64,000 nt of DNA, taken from NCBI GenBank assembly GCA_017429695.1, contig JAFROK010000031.1, forward strand, positions 1 through 64,000, written 5' to 3'. This stretch comes from Clostridia bacterium. GTDB taxonomy: Bacteria > Bacillota > Clostridia > Christensenellales > Aristaeellaceae. How positions within the stretch are numbered: the first letter of the stretch is position 1; each line of letters starts with the position of its first letter. This document shows positions 45,139 through 55,362 of this stretch, one piece after another. Position numbers and translations under genes: made by a program. The notes under the pieces were generated by a model. The model had not been told where the DNA came from, did not search any database, and was given only the letters and a program-made list of their open reading frames with translations.

Positions 45139-46068
45139 ATGGGCATTGTCATATTTGGAGCGGTATTTGTAGATATTAAAGGATATCCGCTGGCAAAGTA
45201 TATTCCCGGCGGACGGAATATCGGGCGGGTTATCCATACGCACGGCGGGGTAAGCCGGAATGTTGCCGAAGACATTGCCAATATTGAACTTCGGCCAACT
45301 TTTGTCAGTGTAGTCGATGAAACCGGTATCGGTGCTGACATTATATCCCGCCTTCGCAGTCATAAAGTAAATACGGATTATATTGTCAGGCGTCCCGAAG
45401 GCACCGGTACCTGGCTGGCTGTTTTTGACAATTCCGGGGATGTCATTGCATCGATATCAAGCCGGCCGGATCTCAGCGCGCTTCTGGACGTACTGGATCA
45501 GCACGGTGACCGTATTGTCAGCGAAGCGGACAGTATTGTGGTGGAAATTGATCTGGACACGCCTCTGTTAAAACGGATATTTGCGCTTTCAGAGAAATAT
45601 CATAAAGATGTATATGCGGTTGTTTCAAATATGTCCATCGCAATGGAACGCCGGGATCTTCTGCAAAGAACAGCATGTGTCGTATGTAATGCTCAGGAAG
45701 CAGGCATGCTGTTTTCGGAAGATTATACCGATATCACGACCGATAAGTTGCAGAATATCCTTGAAGAACGGCTGATCCGATCCGGTATTCCGAGAATGGT
45801 TGTAACGCTCGGAGAAGCCGGTGCTGTTTATGCTGAAATCGGCGGTTCATGCGGGTCCTGCCTCTCTCAGCGTGTCGACGTAATCGATACAACGGGTGCC
45901 GGAGATGCTTTCTTCTCAGGCGTTACCATCGGGCTGACTTATGGTAAAACCCTGGGGGAAGCATGTGAAATCGGCACACGGCTGGCCAGTTCAGTCATTG
46001 CCACAAAAGAAAGCGTATGCCCTCGTTTCCGTCCGGAAGAATTCGATATTCCGGCCATGCAGGACTGA
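45139..46068 (+). CDS. PfkB-family carbohydrate kinase, substrate unknown
   Basis: A 309-residue ribokinase-fold kinase. The N-terminal substrate motif is GGVSRNVAEDIANI and the C-terminal ATP/catalytic motif is DTTGAGDAFFSGVTIGL. The body MVVTLGEAGAVY is also typical. The GGVSRNVAEDIA form recalls pseudouridine kinases and related nucleoside kinases more than fructokinases, but no psuG partner is nearby. It is the last plus-strand gene before a 233-base gap with the recombinase promoter. Confidence 0.85.
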   Translation: MGIVIFGAVFVDIKGYPLAKYIPGGRNIGRVIHTHGGVSRNVAEDIANIELRPTFVSVVDETGIGADIISRLRSHKVNTDYIVRRPEGTGTWLAVFDNSGDVIASISSRPDLSALLDVLDQHGDRIVSEADSIVVEIDLDTPLLKRIFALSEKYHKDVYAVVSNMSIAMERRDLLQRTACVVCNAQEAGMLFSEDYTDITTDKLQNILEERLIRSGIPRMVVTLGEAGAVYAEIGGSCGSCLSQRVDVIDTTGAGDAFFSGVTIGLTYGKTLGEACEIGTRLASSVIATKESVCPRFRPEEFDIPAMQD

Positions 46069-46190
46069 TGCTTTTCATGCAATCTTTTCCGGGGAAGGAA
46101 AGGCATTGGTCATAAACAGAAATATCAAATATTGATTTTCCGTAAAGAAAACAAAGCGATACACTGAATGAAAAAAATGATTCAATGGAA

Positions 46191-46219
46191 TTGACTGCTT
46201 GCGCAGAGTGGTATATGAT
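46191..46219 (+). promoter_or_regulatory. Promoter of the Xer-like recombinase
   Basis: TTGACT (46191-46196), a 17-base spacer and TATGAT (46214-46219). Transcription would start near 46226, immediately at the inverted repeat 46229-46262. Confidence 0.75.
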
Positions 46220-46228
46220 GAATTAAAC

Positions 46229-46262
46229 AACTATTCGCTAAACCACAGTTTTACGAATAGTT
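46229..46262. repeat. Inverted repeat at the recombinase transcription start
   Basis: AACTATTCG (46229-46237) and CGAATAGTT (46254-46262) are perfect 9-base complements. Inside them AAAC (46240-46243) pairs with GTTT (46248-46251) around a CACA loop, separated by two unpaired positions. It could be a 5' transcript hairpin, an operator or a recombinase binding site. It does not match the Firmicute LexA box. Confidence 0.7.
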
Positions 46263-46301
46263 GGGCCTATATTATTCAGAAAAGCGAGGTTTCTGTGTCT
46301 G

Positions 46302-47405
46302 ATGGCTGAAAATCGTCAATCTTTTAAAGAACAGACGGATGCAAAGCGTATTTTGCAAATTCGTGCTGTTCTGAAGGAACTGCCCCAGGCCTGCAGTGAT
46401 TTTCTGCGGTCAGTCGCTATTTCCACCGGTACATTTACCCGGCTGGCTTACGCGATTGATCTGAGAACTTTTTTCAATTTTCTTCATGATGAACGCATTG
46501 CCTTTTCTGATAAGGATGTCATTCTGTATGATGATGCCGATCTGGAAAAACTGACCAGAAATGATATTACTGCCTATACCGAATACCTGACATATTATCT
46601 GAAAAGCGCCGATGATGATTCGGTACCTAACAAAGAATATGTCAACCACGAATTATCCATTAAGCGAAAACTGTGTGCCATTCGTTCTTTCTATGATTAT
46701 CTGTTTACAAACCAGCGAATCAGTTCCAATGTGACAGAGCTCGTTCCCCTGCCGAAAATTCATGAAAAACCGATTATCCGGCTGAATAAGGAAGAAATGG
46801 ACCGGATCCTTTCCACGGCGCAAACCGGTGATTCCATGACAAAAAGCCAGCAAAAATATCAGAAAATTACCGCAAAACGCGATTACGCCATGCTTTCCCT
46901 TTTCCTTGGAACCGGTATACGTGTCAGCGAATGCGTCGGTATTGATATTGACGACCTGGATATGGAAAACAATGCATTCCTGGTGACCCGAAAAGGCGGC
47001 AATCAGGTCGTATTGTACTTTCCGCCGGAAGTTGCCGATGCGCTTGGAGAATACCTGGAGGAACGGCAGAAAATCGAACCGCTTCCCGGACATGAAAACG
47101 CATTATTTCTCAGTTTGCAGAGGAAAAGAATCACTCAGCGGGCGGTTCAGAATCTGGTCAAAAAATACGCAGCGATCGCCGCTCCCCTGAAGCAGAAGAT
47201 CAGTCCGCATAAGCTGCGCAGCACATATGCCACGAATCTGTATCAGGAAACCAGCGATATCTATCTTGTAGCCGATGTGCTCGGACATACTTCTGTGGAT
47301 ACTACAAGAAAACACTATGCAGATATGACGGATGCGCGCCGGCGGATGGCCGCCGAACACGTCCATCTTCCCGGAGATCCCCAGTTCAGGAAGGACGACA
47401 ACTGA
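46302..47405 (+). CDS. Tyrosine recombinase (XerC/XerD-like)
   Basis: A 367-residue site-specific recombinase. The N-terminal SAM-like DNA-binding domain spans about 25-140, and the C-terminal catalytic domain has the full set of active residues: Arg207 (GTGIRVSEC), Lys231 (RKGG), His303 and Arg306 (PHKLRSTYATN), His329 (LGHTS) and the nucleophile Tyr339 (KHYADM). Xer proteins resolve chromosome dimers at dif; at about 300 residues they are usually shorter, the extra being N-terminal and in 170-195. No phage or integron genes are near, so a housekeeping Xer role is likely. It ends next to the convergent beta-CASP gene with no gap. Confidence 0.88.
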   Translation: MAENRQSFKEQTDAKRILQIRAVLKELPQACSDFLRSVAISTGTFTRLAYAIDLRTFFNFLHDERIAFSDKDVILYDDADLEKLTRNDITAYTEYLTYYLKSADDDSVPNKEYVNHELSIKRKLCAIRSFYDYLFTNQRISSNVTELVPLPKIHEKPIIRLNKEEMDRILSTAQTGDSMTKSQQKYQKITAKRDYAMLSLFLGTGIRVSECVGIDIDDLDMENNAFLVTRKGGNQVVLYFPPEVADALGEYLEERQKIEPLPGHENALFLSLQRKRITQRAVQNLVKKYAAIAAPLKQKISPHKLRSTYATNLYQETSDIYLVADVLGHTSVDTTRKHYADMTDARRRMAAEHVHLPGDPQFRKDDN

Positions 47406-49022
<1,617 letters not shown>

Positions 49023-49108
49023 GCGTTTATCCCTTCCCCAGTGCAATATATTTGATTTTCTTTTTGATCATGCTATAATCAATCCGTATGGCAGGTAATT
49101 TCGGACAG

Positions 49109-49306
49109 TCAGGGGTTTAAAACGGGTTCATCGCTTTCCTGCTTCAGAAGGATTCTGTCAATCGAAACGGAACGATACTCAGCATCCCCGTTTACGCATT
49201 TCATACAGTTATCACATATTTTTTCCGGATCAAGATCACACCGGTCGCATTCGCCACATCCGATACACTCCCGGTCATAAAGAACACACTGACGATGAAC
49301 AGCCAT
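49109..49306 (-). CDS. Cysteine-rich 65-residue protein
   Basis: A tiny protein with eight cysteines at 7, 14, 17, 20, 23, 31, 34 and 37, read as CIGCGECDRC and CDNCMKC. The spacing suggests two metal sites, either zinc or iron-sulphur, in the first 40 residues, followed by a short tail without structure I recognise. The ATG at 49306 has GGGAGGTG at 7-8 bases, better than an ATG at 49315. A good promoter (49330-49359) precedes it. It lies upstream of the beta-CASP gene on the same strand, 86 bases apart. I cannot name a family. Confidence 0.75.
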   Translation of the reverse strand: MAVHRQCVLYDRECIGCGECDRCDLDPEKICDNCMKCVNGDAEYRSVSIDRILLKQESDEPVLNP

Positions 49307-49329
49307 CCGGAACACCTCCCTGTATTCAG

Positions 49330-49359
49330 ATTATAACCCCTGCACAAAAGAAAGGTCAA
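49330..49359 (-). promoter_or_regulatory. Promoter of the cysteine-rich protein
   Basis: Minus strand: TTGACC (49359-49354), an 18-base spacer and TATAAT (49335-49330), 23 bases before the ATG. It may also drive the beta-CASP gene downstream. Confidence 0.7.
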
Positions 49360-49366
49360 GAAAGCT

Positions 49367-49879
49367 TTGAATACGGTCACATTAACGCCTTTTACAGAAG
49401 ATGATTATCATCTGTTTTTCCGCGGATACGTTCAGGATCCGATGGTATCCCCGCTTCCCTTTCACTATAACCGCGAACAGATTTCAAACTCATATCGTTA
49501 CAATTACGGCGGTTTTCAGAAGGACTATGCCCATTATGGAATCTATCTGGATGGGATTCCGGTGGGGTCTTTCCAGCTGAAACGGATTGACCCGGAAAAA
49601 CAATCCTGCGAGTTTGGCATTATCCTTCAGCATGATGGGTACAAAAACCGGGGTATCGGCACTGAAGCCGTCAGAATCGGTATGGCCATTGCCAGAAATG
49701 ACTTCCGGGTAAAAACAATATACGGAGACACAATGGGCAGGAATCTTCGGATGAGGCGTGTATTTGAGAAACTGGGATTTGAAAACTTCGAAACGGTCAG
49801 AGAAGCCTTCGAATTACCTGATGGCACATTTGACGACAGGCTGGTCTGGAGAAAACAACTGGAGGAAGACAGCATATGA
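49367..49879 (+). CDS. GNAT-family N-acetyltransferase (RimJ/RimL-like)
   Basis: A 170-residue acetyltransferase. The acetyl-CoA loop is in ILQHDGYKNRGIGTEAVRIG and the C-terminal GDTMGRNLRMRRVFEKLGFEN is typical of RimJ-like proteins, which acetylate ribosomal proteins or other amines. The start is TTG with AAAGG upstream. It overlaps the rRNA methyltransferase by 4 bases, which fits a ribosome-linked job, but the substrate is not known. Confidence 0.85.
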   Translation: MNTVTLTPFTEDDYHLFFRGYVQDPMVSPLPFHYNREQISNSYRYNYGGFQKDYAHYGIYLDGIPVGSFQLKRIDPEKQSCEFGIILQHDGYKNRGIGTEAVRIGMAIARNDFRVKTIYGDTMGRNLRMRRVFEKLGFENFETVREAFELPDGTFDDRLVWRKQLEEDSI

Positions 49880-51054
49880 CAGCAGCAGTAAAACTGATTC
49901 CCGGCAAAGAAAAAAGAGTTCTATCACGCCATCCGTGGATTTTTCGCAGCGACATTGATCAGGTTGAAGGAAATGTTCTCCCCGGGGATATTGTGGATAT
50001 CTGTTCAACCAAAGGCAATTTCCTGGCCAAAGCATTTTACAATCCCAACAGCCAGATTGCATTGCGTATCATGAGCTGGCATAATGAGGAAATCGACAGA
50101 AAGCTGATTTTTCAGCGTGTTCATGAGGCGATTGAATATCGCCGTTCTTTTGCTGATCTGAAAAGCTGCCGCCTGATATTTGCCGAGAGCGACCGCCTTC
50201 CTGCCATGATCGCTGACGCATTCGGCGATGTCATTGTCATTCAGTGCCTGGCGCTCGGTATGGAACAGTTCAAGCAGGATGTGGTGGATGCGCTTGTTGA
50301 GGAGCTGCATCCGACAGGAATCTGGGAACGTAATGATGTTCCTGTCCGCCGGCTGGAAGGGCTCCAGTTGACAACCGGCCTTCTGTATGGTGAAGTTCCC
50401 GATCGTGTTGAAATGATGGAAAACGGCGTCCGGTTCCTGGTGGATGTGAAGGAAGGTCAGAAAACAGGCTTTTTCCTTGATCAGAAGGAAAACAGGGCGG
50501 CCATTGCGCCTTTTGTCAGAGATAAAAAAGTGCTGGATTGTTTTACACATACCGGATCTTTTGCCCTCCACGCTGCCAGGTATGGGGCAAAAGAAGTCAC
50601 AGGTGTGGATATAAGCGAATATGCCTGTGCTTTTGCGAAAGAAAATGCCGATCTGAATGGTTTTGGGGACAGCGTTCATTTTGTCACAGCAAACGCATTC
50701 GATCTGCTGTCTGAAGAAAGCCGCAAAGGCACAAAATACGATGTGATCATCCTCGATCCGCCTGCTTTTACAAAAACACGCTCCCAGATTGAAAGCGCCC
50801 TGCGTGGATATAAGGAAATCAATCTGCGCGCGATGAAAATGGTGGAAGCCGGTGGATATCTCGTCACCTGTTCCTGCAGCCAGCATGTGACGCCGGATCT
50901 TTTCAAAAAGATGGTATCCGATGCCGCACGTGATGCAAAAGTTCTCCTGCGGCAGGTTGAATTCCGCACCCAGGGCCGCGACCATCCGATTCTTCCGGCC
51001 GCGCCTGAAACAGAATATCTGAAGTGCGGTATATACCAGGTATTTCCATTATAA
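49876..51054 (+). CDS. RlmI-like class I rRNA cytosine-C5 methyltransferase
   Basis: A 392-residue SAM-dependent methyltransferase. An N-terminal PUA domain (about 1-75, LIPGKEKRVLSRHPWIF) is followed by an EEHEA-like linker and a Rossmann catalytic domain. DVKEGQKTGFFLDQKENR, VLDCFTHTGSFALHAA, GVDISEYACAFAKENA and ILDPPAFTKT are the family markers, and TCSCSQHV carries the catalytic cysteines. E. coli RlmI modifies C1962 of 23S rRNA, so the same or a nearby site is likely. It overlaps the acetyltransferase and ends at a hairpin shared with era. Confidence 0.92.
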   Translation: MTAAVKLIPGKEKRVLSRHPWIFRSDIDQVEGNVLPGDIVDICSTKGNFLAKAFYNPNSQIALRIMSWHNEEIDRKLIFQRVHEAIEYRRSFADLKSCRLIFAESDRLPAMIADAFGDVIVIQCLALGMEQFKQDVVDALVEELHPTGIWERNDVPVRRLEGLQLTTGLLYGEVPDRVEMMENGVRFLVDVKEGQKTGFFLDQKENRAAIAPFVRDKKVLDCFTHTGSFALHAARYGAKEVTGVDISEYACAFAKENADLNGFGDSVHFVTANAFDLLSEESRKGTKYDVIILDPPAFTKTRSQIESALRGYKEINLRAMKMVEAGGYLVTCSCSQHVTPDLFKKMVSDAARDAKVLLRQVEFRTQGRDHPILPAAPETEYLKCGIYQVFPL

Positions 51055-51058
51055 AATT

Positions 51059-51080
51059 AGGCCGGCAATCCGGCCTTATT
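51059..51080. terminator. Bidirectional terminator between the rRNA methyltransferase and era
   Basis: AGGCCGG (51059-51065) pairs perfectly with CCGGCCT (51070-51076) around CAAT. A T run follows on the plus strand, and an AATTTTAT tract on the minus strand. It just touches the era stop codon. Confidence 0.8.
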
Positions 51081-51978
51081 TTTCTTCATATCCGAGCGTC
51101 CGGAGGTCTGCCGCGTTATCGCGCCAGCCGGGACGGATTTTCACCCACAGTTTCAGATTGATATGCGTATCCAACAGGTTCTCGATGTCCTGCCGGGCTT
51201 CTGAACCGATTGTCTGCAGCATGGCGCCGTGTTTACCGATAATGATCCCTTTATGTGCATCCCGTTCGCAGTAAATTGTCGCATTGATTTCAGTAAGCCC
51301 ATCATGAAACTTTTCAATGCCGAGAATCTCTACGCCGATTCCGTGCGGAACTTCATCCCGAAGGTTGTGAAGTGCTTTCTCACGGATAATTTCCGCGCAG
51401 AGAATGCGTTCCGGCTGGTCAGTCATCATATCCGGGGAAAAATACTGCGGACCTTCCGGAAGATGATTCCGGATGATTTGGTTCAGTACGTCGAGTCCGT
51501 TCCCCGTTTTTGCACTGACGGGAACAATATCATCAAATCCATATTCAGAAAATCCGGCTGTGGCGGACAGCACCGCATCAGGACGAATCAGGTCAATTTT
51601 GTTCAGCGCAAGAATTTTCGGCACTTTATATGGCGCCAGATCAGCCGCCACAGAATAATCCTTATCGGTGATATGGGATGCGTCTACAATCATCAGAATA
51701 CAGTCCATTCCCTCCATGGCATGATGAACCGACTGCATCATATATTCACCAAGGCGCGTCCTTGGCTGGTGAATACCGGGCGTATCAAGGAAAACCATCT
51801 GATCATGTTCATGGGTAATGACACCCATAATCCGATTCCTTGTGGTTTGCGGACGATTGGATACAATCGCAACTTTTTCACCGATCATCGCATTCATTAA
51901 AGAAGATTTGCCGACATTCGGAAGTCCGACAATCGTGATAAACCCGGAGCGGAACGGTTCTTTACCGGAAGAATTCAT
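51076..51978 (-). CDS. era: GTPase Era
   Basis: A 300-residue GTPase that binds 16S rRNA near its 3' end and guides 30S assembly. G1 is [13 protein letters not shown] (about 18-30), G3 DTPGIH, G4 NKID, and the C-terminal KH domain has INATIYCERDAHKGIIIGKHG. Complete. It overlaps the stop of the ybeY-cdd fusion by 1 base (TAATG), so translation is coupled. recO, often next, is not here. Confidence 0.97.
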   Translation of the reverse strand: MNSSGKEPFRSGFITIVGLPNVGKSSLMNAMIGEKVAIVSNRPQTTRNRIMGVITHEHDQMVFLDTPGIHQPRTRLGEYMMQSVHHAMEGMDCILMIVDASHITDKDYSVAADLAPYKVPKILALNKIDLIRPDAVLSATAGFSEYGFDDIVPVSAKTGNGLDVLNQIIRNHLPEGPQYFSPDMMTDQPERILCAEIIREKALHNLRDEVPHGIGVEILGIEKFHDGLTEINATIYCERDAHKGIIIGKHGAMLQTIGSEARQDIENLLDTHINLKLWVKIRPGWRDNAADLRTLGYEEK

Positions 51979-52886
51979 TACTCATTCTCCTTTGAATTCA
52001 GGTCGATGCTGTGTGGCAGCAATTCGGACAGCTGTTTTTCCAGAATGACGTTGTCATGAGCCAGCAGTATCCGGATATCAGGTGAAAATTCGGCCAGTAC
52101 CTGGCGACATGCGCCGCAGGGCCAGGGCGTCTGGCCGTAGGCCGCAATGGCGATCACATCAAATTCCCTTGCGCCTTCGCTGACTGCTTTGAAAACAGCC
52201 GTACGTTCCGCACAGTTTGTCATTCCGAAGGAAACATTTTCAATATTGCATCCGGTAAAAACACGTCCGTCAGTGCAGTGCAATGCGGCGCCTACAGGAA
52301 ACCGGGAATATGGCGAATAGCTGAACCTCATTGCGTCAACGGCTTTCCGGACAAGTTCAATATCAGATTCTGAAAATGAACTTTCGCGTGTTGCGTTAAC
52401 AGAGGATAATACTTTTTCTTCCATGGCACGCATTTTGACGCGGTCCTCCTCTTCAATATGATCGTATCCCATCAGATGGCATATGCCGTGTACCAAAAGA
52501 AAGGAAGCCTCCCGATCCTCTGAATGGCCATATTCGTGCGCCTGCATCTTCATATGCGGAACAGAGATCACAATATCTCCGAGAAAGCAGGCGTCCAAAT
52601 CATCATCGTATTCCCTGCGCAGAAGCGCTGTGCAGCTGCCGGCAGTCAGCCCTGCAGGATAAGATACCGTCGGAAAAGACAGCACATCTGTGGAGCGATT
52701 AATTCCACGATTAAATGCATTGATCCGGGCAATCTCGTCATCATCACAAAGCCGCACGGAAATGGCGCACGGAACGGAGATACCTTCGGTTCTGATACAT
52801 TGATCTGCTGCTGCCTGCATCTTTTCTTTTACAGCATCATTCAACGGAATATCCGTAATCCATTCAAGCTTCATTTGAAGTCTCAT
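51978..52886 (-). CDS. Fused rRNA maturation nuclease YbeY and cytidine deaminase
   Basis: A 302-residue two-domain protein in one continuous frame. Residues 1 to about 165 are YbeY, the zinc RNase for 16S rRNA 3' maturation, with ligands His133, His137 and His143 (HGICHLMGYDH). Residues about 172-302 are a cytidine deaminase, which recycles cytidine to uridine, with NIENVSF, Cys225-Ala-Glu227 and PCGAC (Cys257, Cys260) as zinc and proton-shuttle sites. Both sets are intact. In many Firmicutes ybeY, dgkA, cdd and era are separate neighbours; here dgkA is missing and ybeY and cdd are joined. I take ATG 52886 (GGGG upstream); ATG 52874 is possible. It overlaps pgpH. Confidence 0.93.
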   Translation of the reverse strand: MRLQMKLEWITDIPLNDAVKEKMQAAADQCIRTEGISVPCAISVRLCDDDEIARINAFNRGINRSTDVLSFPTVSYPAGLTAGSCTALLRREYDDDLDACFLGDIVISVPHMKMQAHEYGHSEDREASFLLVHGICHLMGYDHIEEEDRVKMRAMEEKVLSSVNATRESSFSESDIELVRKAVDAMRFSYSPYSRFPVGAALHCTDGRVFTGCNIENVSFGMTNCAERTAVFKAVSEGAREFDVIAIAAYGQTPWPCGACRQVLAEFSPDIRILLAHDNVILEKQLSELLPHSIDLNSKENE

Positions 52887-55284
52887 CTTTCCCCTTTTCG
52901 GTCGTTTGTTCCGGCGCCGGTTTGTCCTGGCTGTCTGCGGATTGCTTCTGACTGTTTTCCGGAGTGGCACTCTGGCGTTCATTGGTCTGCGCGGATCCGG
53001 ATTTGTTTTCATCAGTTTCCGGAACAGGAACGGCTTTCCCGGCATAATGCGGCACATTGGGATATTCAATGCGTTCATGATAAACACCTTTCAGAATGCC
53101 GGAAAATGCTTCGCAGATCTGATCGATATCTGAAAGGGAAAGCGGGCTGTCGCTCAGCTGGCCGTCTTCCAGTTTTCCGCGGACAAGGCGCTCGATAAAC
53201 TGGTCAATTCCTTTCGGCGTCGGATCTTTCATGGACCGTACAGCCGCCTCAATCGTGTCGGCCAGCATAACAATCGCTGCTTCCTTTGTCTTCGGTTTCG
53301 GGCCGGAATAGCGGAATTCGTCAATATCCACATGGCTTCCGTCAGACATCTGCAATGCCTTGTGATAGAAAAACATAACGGGCGTCACGCCGTGATGCTG
53401 CAGAATAATATCCTGTATCTCACGGGGCATGTGCTCTTTCTGGGCAAGAAGCACACCGTCCATGGTGTGACTGATCAGGATCGCGGCAGAAACATAGGGA
53501 TCCGTTCTTTCGTGCGGATTGTCATTATTTTGGTTTTCTTTGAAATATCCGGGACGTTTCAGTTTTCCGATATCATGATAATAGGCACCCGCCCGGGCAA
53601 GATACGGATTGGCCTGAATTTTATCGGCAGCGGCTTCAGCAAGATTGGCAACAATAATGGAATGATGATATGTGCCGGGCGCTTCAATCATCAACCGCTT
53701 CATCAGGGGCTGGTTCGGATTTGTCAGTTCCAGCAGGCGGCTGGGTGTGGCCAGGCGGAAAAGCTGTTCCAGCAGCGGCTGGAAGGCAACAGCCAGCGCG
53801 CCGCTGAGAATTCCGCCGGCAAAAGCCCATGCGCCGAAAGACAAAACATCGAGTGATTCAGAAGAAGTCAGCCATTTTGTTCCGATAATCATGACCAGGC
53901 TGGTGACGGATGACAAAAGGCCGGCAAGTAGCAGCCGGACGCGCTGTGGTTTTCCTTTCAGAATCCAGATGGAAATAATGCTCTGTGCAATGGTCATCAT
54001 CATGATCAGAACAACATCGAAAAATGTTGAACTGGCATTCCCGGAAGTAAGGGATGCAAACAGCAGCGAAAGCGCAAAAGTGAGGCATATGCCTGCTCTG
54101 TAGCCAATTAATACCGTTCCGAGAATGGCGCCTAACGCTGCAGGAATTACATACTGGCTCGGCAGCAAATGGGCCACAGCCGCAACGGCAACGGACAGAA
54201 TGAGGATAATCAAAACAACCGCCATTTTCCGGACATCGGAAAGAATATCCGCGCGAAGCAGTTTCAGGCTCATAAACAGGCAGATCATGGCGATCAGTAC
54301 AGCAATCGCAGAACCGCCGTAAACAGAATAGTCAACACCCTGATCATTCAGAAGGCCCAAGGAACGAAGCATGGAAAGCTGATATTCATATACCGGCTCC
54401 CCTTCTCGGATGATCGTACGCCCCTGCAGATAAATCACGGGATCAACAGCGTCCATTGCTTTCTGACGCTCTTCTTCCGTTTTCTCCTCATCGTATATCA
54501 GCGTTGGTTTAATGCTGATTTCGATCATTTTCTGAAGCACAATGCTGTAAGGTTCAAGCGCCTCGTTGCCCAGGAGACTGAAGATGGCTTCCTCAACTTC
54601 CGATTCGTTCTTAAAATTCTTGCTGTTGATTTCAGATTCAATGGCTCCTTTGATTTCAGATACCATATAATCAAATTCTGAAGGGTTTAATTCCATGACA
54701 AACTGAATAAAGGCAGTCTGCTCATCCGGTGTAAGCTTCAGGACGGTCAGTTTTGAAGCACCCTCAGCGATTTCTTCCTGGGAAAATTCATGTGGAGCAG
54801 GCGGTTCCTCATTATTCTGAACGCTTATCGGATTCTCTTCAGCTGAAGCCTGGTTGTCATCTTCTTCAGATGAAGCTGTTTCCGGTTCATTTGTGACGTA
54901 AAGAGACTGTGCGTAATCATGAACGGCCTGCAGGTCGCTGATCGCCATTCTGAGCGACTCGATCAGTTCATCATTGCTGATTTCATTAAATACCTTCTTG
55001 GCCTGGGATGCCGCAGCGTCCCTGCGGCTCTGTGTGGTCACCTCATCTGTTACGTCCTTGGTGGCCTTAATGGTTTCCGGTGCGATGGAATCAACAGTCA
55101 GATCGTATTTCTTAGGAACACAGATAAAGAAAAATACAACAAGAATGATCAGATATGCAGCAATATCCATCAGGACACATTTGAAGGCATCAGAATGGAG
55201 CCATTTGGCGAAGCGGGAAAACAGGCTGGCCTGTTCGGGCCTGGCGTCTGTTTCGGGCAGATTCCGTTCGATTGTATCTGTCAT
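52864..55284 (-). CDS. pgpH: PgpH-like HD-domain membrane phosphodiesterase
   Basis: An 806-residue membrane protein of the 7TM-HD type. An N-terminal anchor (about 40-60) leads to an extracellular 7TMR-HDED domain (about 65-300), then seven membrane helices (about 310-510) and a cytoplasmic HD domain with YHHSIIVANLAEAAADK and YYHDIGKLKRPGYF. Listeria PgpH hydrolyses the second messenger c-di-AMP, which controls osmotic and wall balance; the same role is likely. The last 60 residues form a Gln/Pro/Ser/Glu-rich tail. The ATG at 55284 follows AAAGGGA. It is the second gene of a phoH-pgpH-ybeY/cdd-era operon. Confidence 0.92.
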   Translation of the reverse strand: MTDTIERNLPETDARPEQASLFSRFAKWLHSDAFKCVLMDIAAYLIILVVFFFICVPKKYDLTVDSIAPETIKATKDVTDEVTTQSRRDAAASQAKKVFNEISNDELIESLRMAISDLQAVHDYAQSLYVTNEPETASSEEDDNQASAEENPISVQNNEEPPAPHEFSQEEIAEGASKLTVLKLTPDEQTAFIQFVMELNPSEFDYMVSEIKGAIESEINSKNFKNESEVEEAIFSLLGNEALEPYSIVLQKMIEISIKPTLIYDEEKTEEERQKAMDAVDPVIYLQGRTIIREGEPVYEYQLSMLRSLGLLNDQGVDYSVYGGSAIAVLIAMICLFMSLKLLRADILSDVRKMAVVLIILILSVAVAAVAHLLPSQYVIPAALGAILGTVLIGYRAGICLTFALSLLFASLTSGNASSTFFDVVLIMMMTIAQSIISIWILKGKPQRVRLLLAGLLSSVTSLVMIIGTKWLTSSESLDVLSFGAWAFAGGILSGALAVAFQPLLEQLFRLATPSRLLELTNPNQPLMKRLMIEAPGTYHHSIIVANLAEAAADKIQANPYLARAGAYYHDIGKLKRPGYFKENQNNDNPHERTDPYVSAAILISHTMDGVLLAQKEHMPREIQDIILQHHGVTPVMFFYHKALQMSDGSHVDIDEFRYSGPKPKTKEAAIVMLADTIEAAVRSMKDPTPKGIDQFIERLVRGKLEDGQLSDSPLSLSDIDQICEAFSGILKGVYHERIEYPNVPHYAGKAVPVPETDENKSGSAQTNERQSATPENSQKQSADSQDKPAPEQTTEKGKDETSNEA

Positions 55285-55362
55285 TTTGCATTTCCCTTTC
55301 TGCAAGTTCTGCAAAAGAATGAAATATCTTTCCGGTTGAATATTTTAGCCTGTCAGAAGATA

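Noticed and set aside
46075..46125. Possible terminator after the PfkB kinase
   Set aside because: The TTTTCC/GGAAAG pairing near 46085-46110 is short, interrupted and has no T run after it.
46229..46262. Inverted repeat as a LexA (SOS) box or transposon end
   Set aside because: It does not fit the CGAAC-N4-GTTCG LexA consensus, and no transposase or target duplication is nearby.
50005..50985. 326-codon minus-strand frame inside the rRNA methyltransferase
   Set aside because: Fully opposite a well-conserved gene, with no start signal and no known domain.
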